64,000 nucleotides of DNA, from the NCBI RefSeq assembly GCF_008329535.1, contig NZ_NPKR01000001.1:682001-746000 (forward strand), given 5' to 3'. The stretch's first letter is position 1, and every line of letters starts with the position of its first letter. This document shows positions 9,135-17,314 of this stretch, piece after piece. Source of the stretch: Mycolicibacterium sp. P1-18 (GTDB lineage: Bacteria; Actinomycetota; Actinomycetes; Mycobacteriales; Mycobacteriaceae). A program made the position numbers and the translations under genes. Below the pieces are notes generated by a model. It worked only from the letters and a program-made list of their open reading frames with translations. It made no database searches and was not told where the DNA came from.

Positions 9135-10193
9135 CTATCGACGACGAGCCTGGACGACGAGCAGGTAGACGAGGTACAGCCCACCCAGGGTCACCGTCAC
9201 CGCGCCCACCGGCAGCTCGGCGGGCGCAAAGATCTTCAGTGCAATCAGGTCGCTGCCCAGCAGCAGGAACGCGCCCATCGCCGCGGCCGACATCAGCCCC
9301 ACCCCCGGGGCGCCGGTGAGCCTACGCGCCAGCTGCGGCGCCGCCAGTGCCACGAACGAGATTGGTCCCGCGGCGGCAGCGGCCACCGCGATCAGCAGCA
9401 CGCCAATGCCGAAGTAGGCCAGGCGTACCCGGCCCGGGCGGATGCCCAACGCGCCGGCCGCATCGTCACCCATTTGCAGAATCGGCAGCTGCGGTCCGAC
9501 GATCGCCAGCATGGCGACGGCGACCGCCAGACCGCCGAGGACGGGAAACACCTGCGCCCACTCCAGGCCGTTGAACGAACCCTGCTGCCAGATCGACGCG
9601 GTGATCGCCTGGTGCAGGCGAATCTTGAGGATGATCCACTGGCAGACCGAGCTCAGCACCGCGCTGACGGCGATCCCGACGATGATCAACCGGAAGCCGG
9701 CCAGCCCGTTCTTGTAGGACAGCAGGTAGACGACGACGGCCGTGAGGAGTCCGCCGACCACCGCGCTGATCGACGTGGTGTAGTAGCCACCGCCGAGGAC
9801 GGCGATCGCGACCAGCGCTCCGGTGTACGCACCGAAGTCGAACCCGATGACGTCCGGGCTACCCAGCGGGTTGCGGGTGAGCGCCTGGAAGATGGCACCC
9901 GAGACGCCCAGCGCCGCACCGATCAGCAATGCCAACAGGATTCGCGGCATCCGCCACTCGAGCACCAGCACGCTGGCGAACGACGTGTCCTGACCGAGCA
10001 GGATGGCGACCACCTGCCCGGGCGGCACCGGATACTGCCCGACCCCGAGCGCCAGCACGGCCAGCCCCAGCGACGCCAGCCCCAGAATCCCCAGCACCAC
10101 CACGCTGCGCCACGCGGCCCGCAGCGCGAGACCGGGTTCTCGACGGACGATCAGCTGCCGATGACCGAAGTCGACGGTGTCGAGGGGACTCAC
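9135..10193 (-). CDS. Ferric-siderophore ABC permease (FecCD family), second subunit
   Basis: 352 residues with about nine to ten hydrophobic segments. FecCD hallmarks: RMPRILLALLIGAALGVSGAIFQ followed by RNPLGSPD near residue 95, and a C-terminal PAELPVGAVT motif that contacts the ATPase. The GTG at 10193 overlaps the previous stop (GTGA), which fixes the start; the same frame is open much further upstream only as an antisense shadow. FepG/FepD-like partner in ferri-exochelin import (FxuA or FxuB). Confidence 0.88.
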   Translation of the reverse strand: MSPLDTVDFGHRQLIVRREPGLALRAAWRSVVVLGILGLASLGLAVLALGVGQYPVPPGQVVAILLGQDTSFASVLVLEWRMPRILLALLIGAALGVSGAIFQALTRNPLGSPDVIGFDFGAYTGALVAIAVLGGGYYTTSISAVVGGLLTAVVVYLLSYKNGLAGFRLIIVGIAVSAVLSSVCQWIILKIRLHQAITASIWQQGSFNGLEWAQVFPVLGGLAVAVAMLAIVGPQLPILQMGDDAAGALGIRPGRVRLAYFGIGVLLIAVAAAAAGPISFVALAAPQLARRLTGAPGVGLMSAAAMGAFLLLGSDLIALKIFAPAELPVGAVTVTLGGLYLVYLLVVQARRR

Positions 10194-11233
10194 AGTGCCG
10201 CCGCGTCCTTGCGTCGCACCAGCCAGATCAACACGGGTGCGCCGACGAATGCCGTCACGATGCCCGCGGGCAGCTCCCCAGGTGGCACGACCACCCGGCC
10301 GACGACGTCCGCGGTGAGCAACAGCGCGGGCGCGACGAACACCGAGTAGGCGCAGATCCACCGCCAGTCCGGTCCGGTGAACCACCGCACCGCGTGCGGC
10401 ACCATCAACCCGACGAACCCGATGGGTCCCGCCCCCGCAGTGGCGGCGCCGGCCAGCAGCGTGACGGCGAGGAGACCCACCACCCGCGTCCGAACCACGT
10501 TGCCGCCCATGGCCACGGCCAGCTCGTCGCCGAGGGCGACGGCGTTCAGCCCGCGACTGACGTAGAGGCACATCGCCGTCCCCAGCACGATGAACGGGGT
10601 GATCACGCCGACCACGGCGAGTGTGTGGCCGTCGAGGGCGCCGGCGTCCCAGTACCGCATCGAGTCGAACGCCCGGGGGTTGCGCAGGCGGATGCCGTAG
10701 GAGATCCCCTCCATCACCGCACCCGCGGCGACGCCCGCCAGCAGCATCCGCACGGGGGTGGCGACGGCACGCCCCGTCATGCCGATCACGTACACCAACG
10801 CCATCGCGACGAAGGCCCCGACGAACGCGAACCACACGTACGACCAGACCGATCGGAGCCCGAGAAAGGCGATCGCCGCGACGACGAACAGGCCCGCACC
10901 GGAATTGATGCCAAGAATCTGAGCGTCGGCCAACGGGTTTCGCGTCACCCCCTGGATCAGCGCGCCGCTCAGCCCCAGCGCAACGCCGACGACGATGCCC
11001 AACAGGGTCCGCGGGATCCGCAGCTCCTGCACGATCCACTGGTTGCCGGTGTCGGTGTAGTCGACGACGGCGTGCCACACCGTGGCCAAGCCGACGTTCT
11101 CCGTGCCGATCGCCAGACTCAGCAGACACGTCAGCGCCAGCACGGCGGCGGCGACCAGCAGGCCCAGCGCGTGACGCCGGCCGCGCGTCGCACGGTCGGT
11201 GCCGGGTCCGGGGTCGAGCGCGGCGACGGCCAA
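10190..11233 (-). CDS. Ferric-siderophore ABC permease (FecCD family), first subunit
   Basis: 347 residues, nine to ten membrane segments. Conserved RIPRTLLGIVVGVALGLSGA with RNPLADAQILG near residue 90, and VVPPGELPAGIVTAF near the C-terminus. The best start is the TTG at 11233, three bases after the stop of the siderophore-interacting protein; no better start with a ribosome site is visible. It should form the membrane channel with the next gene. No periplasmic/lipoprotein binding protein gene is present in the window, so that component must lie elsewhere. Confidence 0.87.
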   Translation of the reverse strand: MAVAALDPGPGTDRATRGRRHALGLLVAAAVLALTCLLSLAIGTENVGLATVWHAVVDYTDTGNQWIVQELRIPRTLLGIVVGVALGLSGALIQGVTRNPLADAQILGINSGAGLFVVAAIAFLGLRSVWSYVWFAFVGAFVAMALVYVIGMTGRAVATPVRMLLAGVAAGAVMEGISYGIRLRNPRAFDSMRYWDAGALDGHTLAVVGVITPFIVLGTAMCLYVSRGLNAVALGDELAVAMGGNVVRTRVVGLLAVTLLAGAATAGAGPIGFVGLMVPHAVRWFTGPDWRWICAYSVFVAPALLLTADVVGRVVVPPGELPAGIVTAFVGAPVLIWLVRRKDAAAL

Positions 11234-11236
11234 CGG

Positions 11237-12043
11237 CTAGAGCCCGACGCTCTCGAGGGCGAGATCGAACTCCTCGGCGGCGAGCTTGTCGCCCTTGCCC
11301 TCGGCGAGCGCCTTCTCGTAGACGGCCACCATCTCGTCACTCACCTCCTCGAACCGGCGGTCCCACGTCTCGGAGTCGAACCTCCAGTAGCCGACGATGT
11401 CGTACTGGTCGGCGCTCCAACCGTGGTCGGCCCGCAGATGCTTTCGCACCTCGCGCGTGGTCTGGGCCTCTCCGGCGAACCAGCAGTACCCACGCCCGTC
11501 GGCATGAACGTGTGCGCGCGCCAGCTCGGTGAGTCGGCTTGCGGCGTAGCCATTTCCGCTGCCGATGGTCGTGACCACCGGGAGGCCCGGGGGAATCGCC
11601 AGGTAGTCGAGATCGGATTCGTCGGCGACCTCGACGATGACCGAGGCCCGTGTCCCGTCGGGTAGCTCGTCGAGGATGCGGGCCAGTGCGGGCAGTCCGG
11701 ACAGGTCCGCGATCAGGAGCTGCCAGTCGGTGGTGGCCTCGGGCCGGTACCAGCTGCGGGCATGGTCGAGCACCACGCGGTCGCCGACCGCCGCCCGCCG
11801 CGCCCAGCCGCTGGCGATGCCCCGCTCGTGTAGGACGAAGTCGCACGTCAGCTGGTCGTCGCCGGGACCCCGGCGACGGACGGTGTAGTTGCGCCCCTCG
11901 TCGTCGTCGGGCACGTAGACGCCGAGCGCCTCGTCACCCGCACCGGGCAAGTTCAGCTGGGCCAGCCGGGGAACGTCGAAGACCACGCGCCGCATTCGGG
12001 GTCCGTCGACCACCTCGGCCACGAACGCTTCCACCACATCCAC
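11237..12043 (-). CDS. Siderophore-interacting protein (FAD-dependent ferric-siderophore reductase)
   Basis: 268 residues, SIP/ViuB family (ferredoxin-reductase fold). The FAD-binding RNYTVR motif is near residue 70, and the C-terminal NADPH side contains WFAGEAQTTREVRKHL and the YDIVGYWRF segment typical of SIPs. It reduces imported ferric siderophore in the cytoplasm to release Fe(II). First gene of the uptake operon. The GTG at 12043 lies directly against the iron box, leaving no room for a ribosome site, so translation may be leaderless; GTGs at 12037 and 12034 are alternatives. Confidence 0.9.
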   Translation of the reverse strand: MDVVEAFVAEVVDGPRMRRVVFDVPRLAQLNLPGAGDEALGVYVPDDDEGRNYTVRRRGPGDDQLTCDFVLHERGIASGWARRAAVGDRVVLDHARSWYRPEATTDWQLLIADLSGLPALARILDELPDGTRASVIVEVADESDLDYLAIPPGLPVVTTIGSGNGYAASRLTELARAHVHADGRGYCWFAGEAQTTREVRKHLRADHGWSADQYDIVGYWRFDSETWDRRFEEVSDEMVAVYEKALAEGKGDKLAAEEFDLALESVGL

Positions 12044-12062
12044 GTAGTGCAGGCTAACCTAA
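12044..12062. promoter_or_regulatory. IdeR-like iron box abutting the uptake operon start
   Basis: The 19-mer GTAGTGCAGGCTAACCTAA matches the IdeR consensus at 15 of 19, with a perfect right half (AGGCTAACCTAA). On the leftward strand it contains TAGGTT, a possible -10 element about 12 bases before the GTG. It would block transcription of the SIP-permease-permease-ATPase operon in high iron. Confidence 0.72.
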
Positions 12063-12128
12063 TCGCCCTTTGGTGGGCGACCTGCGCTTGCGGTTTACCG
12101 CACCGCCGCGACCGGGTACAGCCCGTCA

Positions 12129-13046
12129 ATGGTCAAAGCATTTGGATACCGCAGCAATGGTGGGCCCGAAGTCCAGCAGTTCCTCGACTTGGACATGCCC
12201 ACGCCGATGCCCGGGGAGTTGCTGGTCGAAGTGCGATCCGCCGGAGTCAACCCGGTCGACTGGAAGATCCGCTCCGGAATGTTCGGCGCTGCGAGCGAGG
12301 GTGACCTGCCCGCCGTCCTCGGCAGCGAGGTCTCCGGTGTGGTGCGAGGCGTCGGCAAGGACGTCGACGGCTTCGCCGAGAACGACGAAGTGTTCGGCTC
12401 CGTGGCATCTGGCTCCGGTGCCTTCACCGAGTACACGCTGGTGACCGCCGGCGCCGCCGCACGCAAGCCGCCGCAGGTGTCGTTCAACGACGCCGCGACC
12501 CTGCCCGTGGCCGCGGCCACGGCCTATGACGGCGTGACGCAGCTGGGCCTCAAGGAGGGGCAGACGCTTCTCATCAACGGCGTCGGCGGCGGTGTCGGAG
12601 TGGCGGCCGCTCAGATCGCCCGGGATCTCGGCTTGAACGTCGTCGGAACCGGTAGTGAAGACAAGCGCGCCATGGTCGAGACTCTCGGCGCCACCCTGGT
12701 GCCGTCGGGAGACGGCGTTGCCGACCGGATTCGGCAGATCCTGCCCGACGGCGTCGACGCGATCTTCGACCTGGCTGGTGGCGACGCGCTGCGTGCCGTG
12801 GCCGAATTGCTCTCGGACCGAACGAAACTGATCAGTGCCGGTGACTTCTCGGTCGGCGACCTCGGCGGCCACCCGATCGAGCGGGACCGCACCAGCCGCG
12901 TCCTCGAGATCGTTGCCGGACTCGTCGCCGACGGGAAGCTCGACCCGCACGTCGAGGACGTGCGCCCGCTCGACGAGGCCGCGGACGCGGTCGCCGCGGT
13001 GGAAATCGGCCATGCTCGAGGCAAAGTGGTCATCGCGGTCAGCTGA
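12129..13046 (+). CDS. MDR-family NADPH:quinone oxidoreductase-like protein
   Basis: 305 residues, zinc-free medium-chain dehydrogenase/reductase. The N-terminal GroES-like domain (SAGVNPVDWKIRSG near residue 38) has no structural-zinc cysteine cluster. The NADPH-binding motif is GVGGGVGVAAAQIA near residue 157. Such enzymes reduce quinones or enones; the substrate is not evident. It is divergent from the iron-uptake operon and is followed 27 bases later by an FAD monooxygenase, with which it probably forms an operon. Confidence 0.8.
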   Translation: MVKAFGYRSNGGPEVQQFLDLDMPTPMPGELLVEVRSAGVNPVDWKIRSGMFGAASEGDLPAVLGSEVSGVVRGVGKDVDGFAENDEVFGSVASGSGAFTEYTLVTAGAAARKPPQVSFNDAATLPVAAATAYDGVTQLGLKEGQTLLINGVGGGVGVAAAQIARDLGLNVVGTGSEDKRAMVETLGATLVPSGDGVADRIRQILPDGVDAIFDLAGGDALRAVAELLSDRTKLISAGDFSVGDLGGHPIERDRTSRVLEIVAGLVADGKLDPHVEDVRPLDEAADAVAAVEIGHARGKVVIAVS

Positions 13047-13073
13047 CCGCGTGACCCCACATTAGGAGCCCAC

Positions 13074-14273
13074 ATCACCGAGCGGACCGTTCTGATCAGC
13101 GGAGCTGGCATCGCGGGACCGGTCCTCGCCCATTGGCTCGTACGATTCGGCTTCGCGCCGACGATCGTCGAACGGGCGCCGGAACTGCGCGACAGCGGTC
13201 AGAACGTGGACGTTCGCGGAATCGGCCGCGAGGTGTTGCAGCGCATGGGTTTGGAGGAGCGCGTCCGGGCGTCGGGCACGGGCGAGGTCGGCCTGCGCTT
13301 CGTCGACGACCGCGGCCGATCGGCGGGTGAGTTCCCCGTCGGCGACTCCGCCACCGGTGACGGCCCGACGGCCGAGCTGGAGATCCTGCGCAGTCAGCTG
13401 TCGCGTCTGCTCGTCGACGAAGCGGGCGACGCCGAGTTCGTGTTCGGCGACCGCATCGAGTCGGTCGAGCAGGACGAGGCCGGAGTGGACGTGACCCTCG
13501 CCGAAGCGGGCACGCGCCGCTTCGATCTGCTGATCGTGGCGGAGGGCATTCGGTCGACGACCCGCAACGCCGTCTTCGGCGGCGAGCCGGACTATCGCGA
13601 TCTCGGCTTCTACACTGCCTACTGCACCGTGCCGAGGATCGCCGGCGATGACCAGTGGTGGCAGTGGTACACCACCACCGGCGGGCGCTCGATCCACCTA
13701 CGGCCCGACAACGTCGGATCGACCCGCGCATCTCTCAATTTCCGTTGTCCCCCAGATGGTCTGGACTACCAGAGTCGCGACGACCAAGTCCGGGAGCTAC
13801 GAAGGGTGTTCGGCGACGTCGGCAACGCGGCGCCGCGCATCCTCGACGCGCTGTCCGATGACCCGTCCAGCCTGTACCTCGACAGAATCGCGCAGGTGCG
13901 GATGCCGGCGTGGTCCAAGGGGCGCGTGGCGGTGGTGGGCGACGCCGCATACTGCGCCACCCCGGTCAGCGGGATGGGGACCAGCTTGGCCCTCGCCGGC
14001 GCCTACCTTCTGGCCGGAGCCCTCGGTGCGACCGACGACCATGCCGAGGCGTTCGCGTCCTATGAGCGGTACGCGAGACCGTTCGTCGACGAAGCGCAGA
14101 AGCTGCCGCCGGGGGTGCCGAGAATTGCCAACCCGACGAGTCGCCTTGGCGTGCGGCTTCTTCGGACGGCCACGAGAGTCGCCGCCAGCGCACCGGCTCG
14201 GGCCCTGACGTCACGGCTTACGTCGTCGTCTGCGGACCGCGCTCGTGTGTTGCCGGACTTTCGGCCGTCCTGA
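13074..14273 (+). CDS. FAD-dependent monooxygenase (PHBH/TetX-like), apparent ATC start
   Basis: 399 residues if translation starts at the ATC at 13074. The FAD-binding GAGIAGPVLAHWL lies near residue 10 and the second FAD motif VVGDAAYCATPVSGMG near 283, so the region upstream of the first GTG (13206) is clearly coding. Between the upstream in-frame TGA (13044-13046) and the FAD motif there is no ATG, GTG or TTG. The ATC follows a good AGGAG ribosome site by 5 bases and is followed by ACC GAG CGG, which would give the commonplace N-terminus MTERTVLISG. Either a rare ATC start or a mutated ATG. The substrate is unknown. Confidence 0.78.
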   Translation: MTERTVLISGAGIAGPVLAHWLVRFGFAPTIVERAPELRDSGQNVDVRGIGREVLQRMGLEERVRASGTGEVGLRFVDDRGRSAGEFPVGDSATGDGPTAELEILRSQLSRLLVDEAGDAEFVFGDRIESVEQDEAGVDVTLAEAGTRRFDLLIVAEGIRSTTRNAVFGGEPDYRDLGFYTAYCTVPRIAGDDQWWQWYTTTGGRSIHLRPDNVGSTRASLNFRCPPDGLDYQSRDDQVRELRRVFGDVGNAAPRILDALSDDPSSLYLDRIAQVRMPAWSKGRVAVVGDAAYCATPVSGMGTSLALAGAYLLAGALGATDDHAEAFASYERYARPFVDEAQKLPPGVPRIANPTSRLGVRLLRTATRVAASAPARALTSRLTSSSADRARVLPDFRPS

Positions 14274-14308
14274 GCGAGGATGAGCGGGGCTCCGCGGCGG
14301 AAGGTGCG

Positions 14309-14596
14309 CGTGCCCGCCTCTGAGCGAATTGCGGGCACATCGGGACGAGGAGTCGTGCCAAGTTTGCCCTGGCGGCCGGCGGCTCACGGAACCGTTTCAC
14401 GGTCTCGGCCGCCGGCGGAGCTCGCCGGCGCATAGTGGCCGTGCCCGCCTCTGAGCGAATTGAGGGCACATCGGGACGAGGGGTCGTGTCACGGATGGCC
14501 TGGCGGCCCGCGGCTCACGGAGCCGTTTGACCGTCTCGGCCGCCGGCGGAGCTCCCCGGCGCATAGTGCGCGTGCCCGCCTCTGAGCGAATTGAGG
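14309..14596. repeat. 131-bp tandem repeat, two full copies plus a partial third
   Basis: Unit 1 is 14309-14439, unit 2 is 14440-14570, and a 26-bp third copy is 14571-14596. Each begins CGTGCCCGCCTCTGAGCGAA and ends near GGCGCATAGTG. The period is exactly 131 bp with scattered substitutions. Sequence just before unit 1 resembles the end of a unit, so a further partial copy is likely. The block fills most of the 407-bp gap between the monooxygenase and the 13E12 gene; the remaining 84 bp contain no recognisable gene. Confidence 0.85.
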
Positions 14597-14680
14597 GTTG
14601 CCCCAAACCTCCTCTGTCACATCGGTTTCAGTGGTCACCGACCCGACTTTTTTGTCGGTGGGTCGTACTAGTGTTCGAGT

Positions 14681-16045
14681 ATGAGTTCGGATCGGGTCAC
14701 CGCAGCAGTCGCGGACTACCGCGCGGCCGCTGCCGAACTCCTGGAACGCTCCTTCGAGGAGTTCACCCACCTCGAACTCGTCGAGTTGTTGGGCGAACTG
14801 GAAACCGTGACCTGGCGGATGCCGACGGTGGCGCACCGGGTGATCGCCCGGCTGCACCGCGACGCCTCCCCCGTGGAATTGGGGGCCAAGTCGTTGGGAA
14901 GCGTGCTGACCCAACGATTGCGACTCTCCGGGCGGGAAGTCCGTCGGCGGATCAGTGAGGCGGAGGACCTGGGGCCGCGGACCGCGCTGAACGGCCAACC
15001 CCTGGGCCCCAAGCTGACTCCGACCGCGGCCGCGCAAGCCGGTGGGGCGTTGGGACCTGAACACGTCACCGAGATTCGGTCGTTCCTCGACAGGCTTCCC
15101 GGGTGGGTGGACCCCGAGGTGCGGGCGCTCTCGGAGCAGACGTTGGTGCACATCGGATCCGGCAACGGTCCGGAGGAACTGCGGCAAGCGGCGAAGACAC
15201 TGGCCACGGCGATCGACCAGGACGGCCCCAAACCCGACGACGTCGAACGCGCCCGCAAGCGGTTCCTCCGACTGGGGCCCCAGCAAGCCGACGGAATGAG
15301 CCGCATCACCGGACTGCTCGACCCCGAGGCCCGAGCCACCATCGAACCGATCCTCGCCAAGTACGCCGCACCGGGCATGTGCAACCCCGACGATCACGAA
15401 CCCAGAACCTCGGGGACACCGACCGAAGCCCAGATCGACACCGACACCCGCACCTTCGGGCAACGCACCCACGACGCACTGATCGCGGTGGCTCGCAACT
15501 TGCTGTCTTCCGGTGAACTGGGTCAGCACAACGGCCTGCCGGTGACCGTCATCGTGACCACCACGCTGCAAGACCTGGAAGCCGCCCGCGGATCCGGTGT
15601 CACCGGTGGTGGGTCACTGTTGCCGATGGCCGACCTGATCCGCATGGCCTCCCACGCCCACCACTACCTCGCGGTGTTCGACAAGCACACCAACGAAGCG
15701 CTCTACCTCGGTCGGACGAAGAGGTTGGCCTCGGCCGCCCAGCGCATCGTGTTGCACGCCCGGGATCGTGGCTGCACCAAACCGGGCTGCACCGTCCCGG
15801 GCTACGGGTCGCAGGTCCACCACACCACCGGCTGGGCGAAGAACGGGCAGACCAACATCGACGAAGTCACCTTCGCCTGCGGCGGGGACAACCGCCTCGC
15901 CGAACACGGCTGGACCGTGCACCTCAGAGACGGCGTCGTCGAATGGCTCCCACCCCCGCAACTCGACGTCGGGCAAACCCGCGTCAACTACCTCCACCAC
16001 CCCGAACGGCTCCTCGCACCGAGGGATGACGAGACCGCCGCGTAA
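14681..16045 (+). CDS. 13E12-repeat-family protein: DUF222 plus HNH endonuclease domain
   Basis: 454 residues. The N-terminal two thirds is DUF222, and the C-terminal ~100 residues are an HNH domain: CTKPGC with a second CxxP-type turn, then the catalytic VHHTTGW and CGGDNRLAEHGW. This is the typical layout of the multicopy REP13E12 proteins of mycobacteria. In M. tuberculosis REP13E12 copies serve as integration targets of the phiRv1 prophage; whether this one is a mobile element itself is unproven. It appears full length and undamaged, with tandem repeats directly upstream. Confidence 0.9.
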   Translation: MSSDRVTAAVADYRAAAAELLERSFEEFTHLELVELLGELETVTWRMPTVAHRVIARLHRDASPVELGAKSLGSVLTQRLRLSGREVRRRISEAEDLGPRTALNGQPLGPKLTPTAAAQAGGALGPEHVTEIRSFLDRLPGWVDPEVRALSEQTLVHIGSGNGPEELRQAAKTLATAIDQDGPKPDDVERARKRFLRLGPQQADGMSRITGLLDPEARATIEPILAKYAAPGMCNPDDHEPRTSGTPTEAQIDTDTRTFGQRTHDALIAVARNLLSSGELGQHNGLPVTVIVTTTLQDLEAARGSGVTGGGSLLPMADLIRMASHAHHYLAVFDKHTNEALYLGRTKRLASAAQRIVLHARDRGCTKPGCTVPGYGSQVHHTTGWAKNGQTNIDEVTFACGGDNRLAEHGWTVHLRDGVVEWLPPPQLDVGQTRVNYLHHPERLLAPRDDETAA

Positions 16046-16073
16046 GTGGTTGGCGCTCACCGAGGCAAGCGCG

Positions 16074-17255
16074 CTAGAGCGAGAAGTGGTCGTCGATGAT
16101 GCCCAACCACACCTGCGCCGAGTCGATCGCCACCTTCTCGCTGATGAACGCATGCTGGGTACCGGTGTACACGTCGCGGAACGCCCGCTCGAGCCTGCTG
16201 CCCTCGCGGATCGAACTGGTGCCCGCGGCCAGGTGCGCCCACTGCGCGCACTCCCGCGCGACGTCGGTCGCGTAGACCGCCGCGACCCGCATGTCGACCC
16301 GCAGTACCGGAGTCAGATCGTCCCCCGCTGCGACAGCCGCCTCGGCGGTGGAGAAGGCGTCGAGCACCAGAAGTCGCGCGGCACGCCACGCGGCGACGTG
16401 GTGGGCGAGGTCCTTCTGGAAGGTGGGCCGGCTCGCGAGCGACGCCATGTCGCTCATCCGGTACTTCGCGGCGGCCAGGTCCTGAACGTCGTCGAGCATG
16501 CTCTTGGCGACGCCGAGCGCCCACGCGGCGTGGCCGGCCGCGGTCACCGGCATCATGCCCATCCGCCCAGCCGGCGACGTCCCGCGCAGCGGCGACGTGG
16601 TGAACAACCGGAACGTCCGACGCTCCGGCACGAAGACGTCGGCCACCTCGTAGTCGTAGGACCCGGTTCCCCTGAGCCCCTGCACGTTCCACCCGTCGGT
16701 GAAGGTCACCTCGGCGCGTGGCATCAGGGCGATCATCAGTTCCGGAATGCCCTCGCTGATCCAGCGCATCTCGCCGGCGTCCATCGGGAGAAAGCCGGCG
16801 GCGACGTACTCCGAATGCCCGGTGCCCGACCCGAAGCTCCACGATCCGGACAGGCGGTAGCCGCCCTCGACCACGACACCCTGACCGTTGGGCGCGAACT
16901 GCCCACCCATCGTGACGTGATTGTCGTTGGCGGTGAACACCTCCGCGAAGCCGTCGTCGGGAAGGTAGGACGCCGCGGCGAACGACGACGGCAGGTTCGC
17001 GATGCCGGTCCAGCCGAATGAGCCGTCCTGCCAGGCCATTTCGACCCACGTCTCGATCATCTCGGCGAACGTGGGCTCGACACCGCCAGCCGGCACCGGA
17101 TTGAACGCGGTCATCAGGCCGGTCGACCACAGAGCGTCGACGAGCGGAGGCGACATCGTGCGCAGGCGTTCGGACTCGGCGGCCTCGCCACGCACCAGCT
17201 CGCGCAACCCGCGCGCGGTCCCCACCAGGTCGTCCACCTGCATCTGCGTGGTCAT
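16074..17255 (-). CDS. Acyl-CoA-dehydrogenase-like flavoprotein (group D monooxygenase/HsaA-like)
   Basis: 393 residues with the acyl-CoA dehydrogenase fold: N-terminal helical domain, middle beta domain (GGYRLSGSWSFGSGTGHSEY near residue 135), and C-terminal helices. Proteins of this type that use reduced flavin from a partner act as hydroxylases (HsaA, DszC); true dehydrogenases are the alternative. It lies 59 bases after the TauD-like gene on the same strand, but a perfect palindrome between them suggests its own promoter. A role in the mycosporine pathway cannot be inferred. Confidence 0.75.
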   Translation of the reverse strand: MTTQMQVDDLVGTARGLRELVRGEAAESERLRTMSPPLVDALWSTGLMTAFNPVPAGGVEPTFAEMIETWVEMAWQDGSFGWTGIANLPSSFAAASYLPDDGFAEVFTANDNHVTMGGQFAPNGQGVVVEGGYRLSGSWSFGSGTGHSEYVAAGFLPMDAGEMRWISEGIPELMIALMPRAEVTFTDGWNVQGLRGTGSYDYEVADVFVPERRTFRLFTTSPLRGTSPAGRMGMMPVTAAGHAAWALGVAKSMLDDVQDLAAAKYRMSDMASLASRPTFQKDLAHHVAAWRAARLLVLDAFSTAEAAVAAGDDLTPVLRVDMRVAAVYATDVARECAQWAHLAAGTSSIREGSRLERAFRDVYTGTQHAFISEKVAIDSAQVWLGIIDDHFSL

Positions 17256-17284
17256 GTCAGCACGCTACCGCCGCCCGCGGCGAC

Positions 17285-17312
17285 GATGAACAGTTTTGGA
17301 AAACTGTTCATC
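17285..17312. promoter_or_regulatory. Perfect palindrome upstream of the acyl-CoA-dehydrogenase-like gene (operator candidate)
   Basis: Arms GATGAACAGTTTT and AAAACTGTTCATC are 13-bp perfect inverted copies around a 2-bp GG centre. It sits 30 bases upstream of the flavoprotein start and 3 bases past the TauD-like gene. Length and symmetry fit a TetR-type operator; it could also act as a terminator hairpin for the mys operon, although no long T run follows on either strand beyond the arm itself. Confidence 0.55.
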
Positions 17313-17314
17313 AC

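Noticed and set aside
14309..14596. CRISPR array
   Set aside because: The units are 131 bp, contiguous and nearly identical without unique spacers, and no cas genes are present.
14060..14606. Several short leftward ORFs with similar IRSEAGT peptides
   Set aside because: They are the same sequence read three times through the 131-bp tandem repeat, not separate genes; no ribosome sites precede them.
14681..16045. Prophage or group II intron built around the HNH gene
   Set aside because: No integrase, capsid, reverse transcriptase or flanking duplications were found; the 13E12 family alone explains it.
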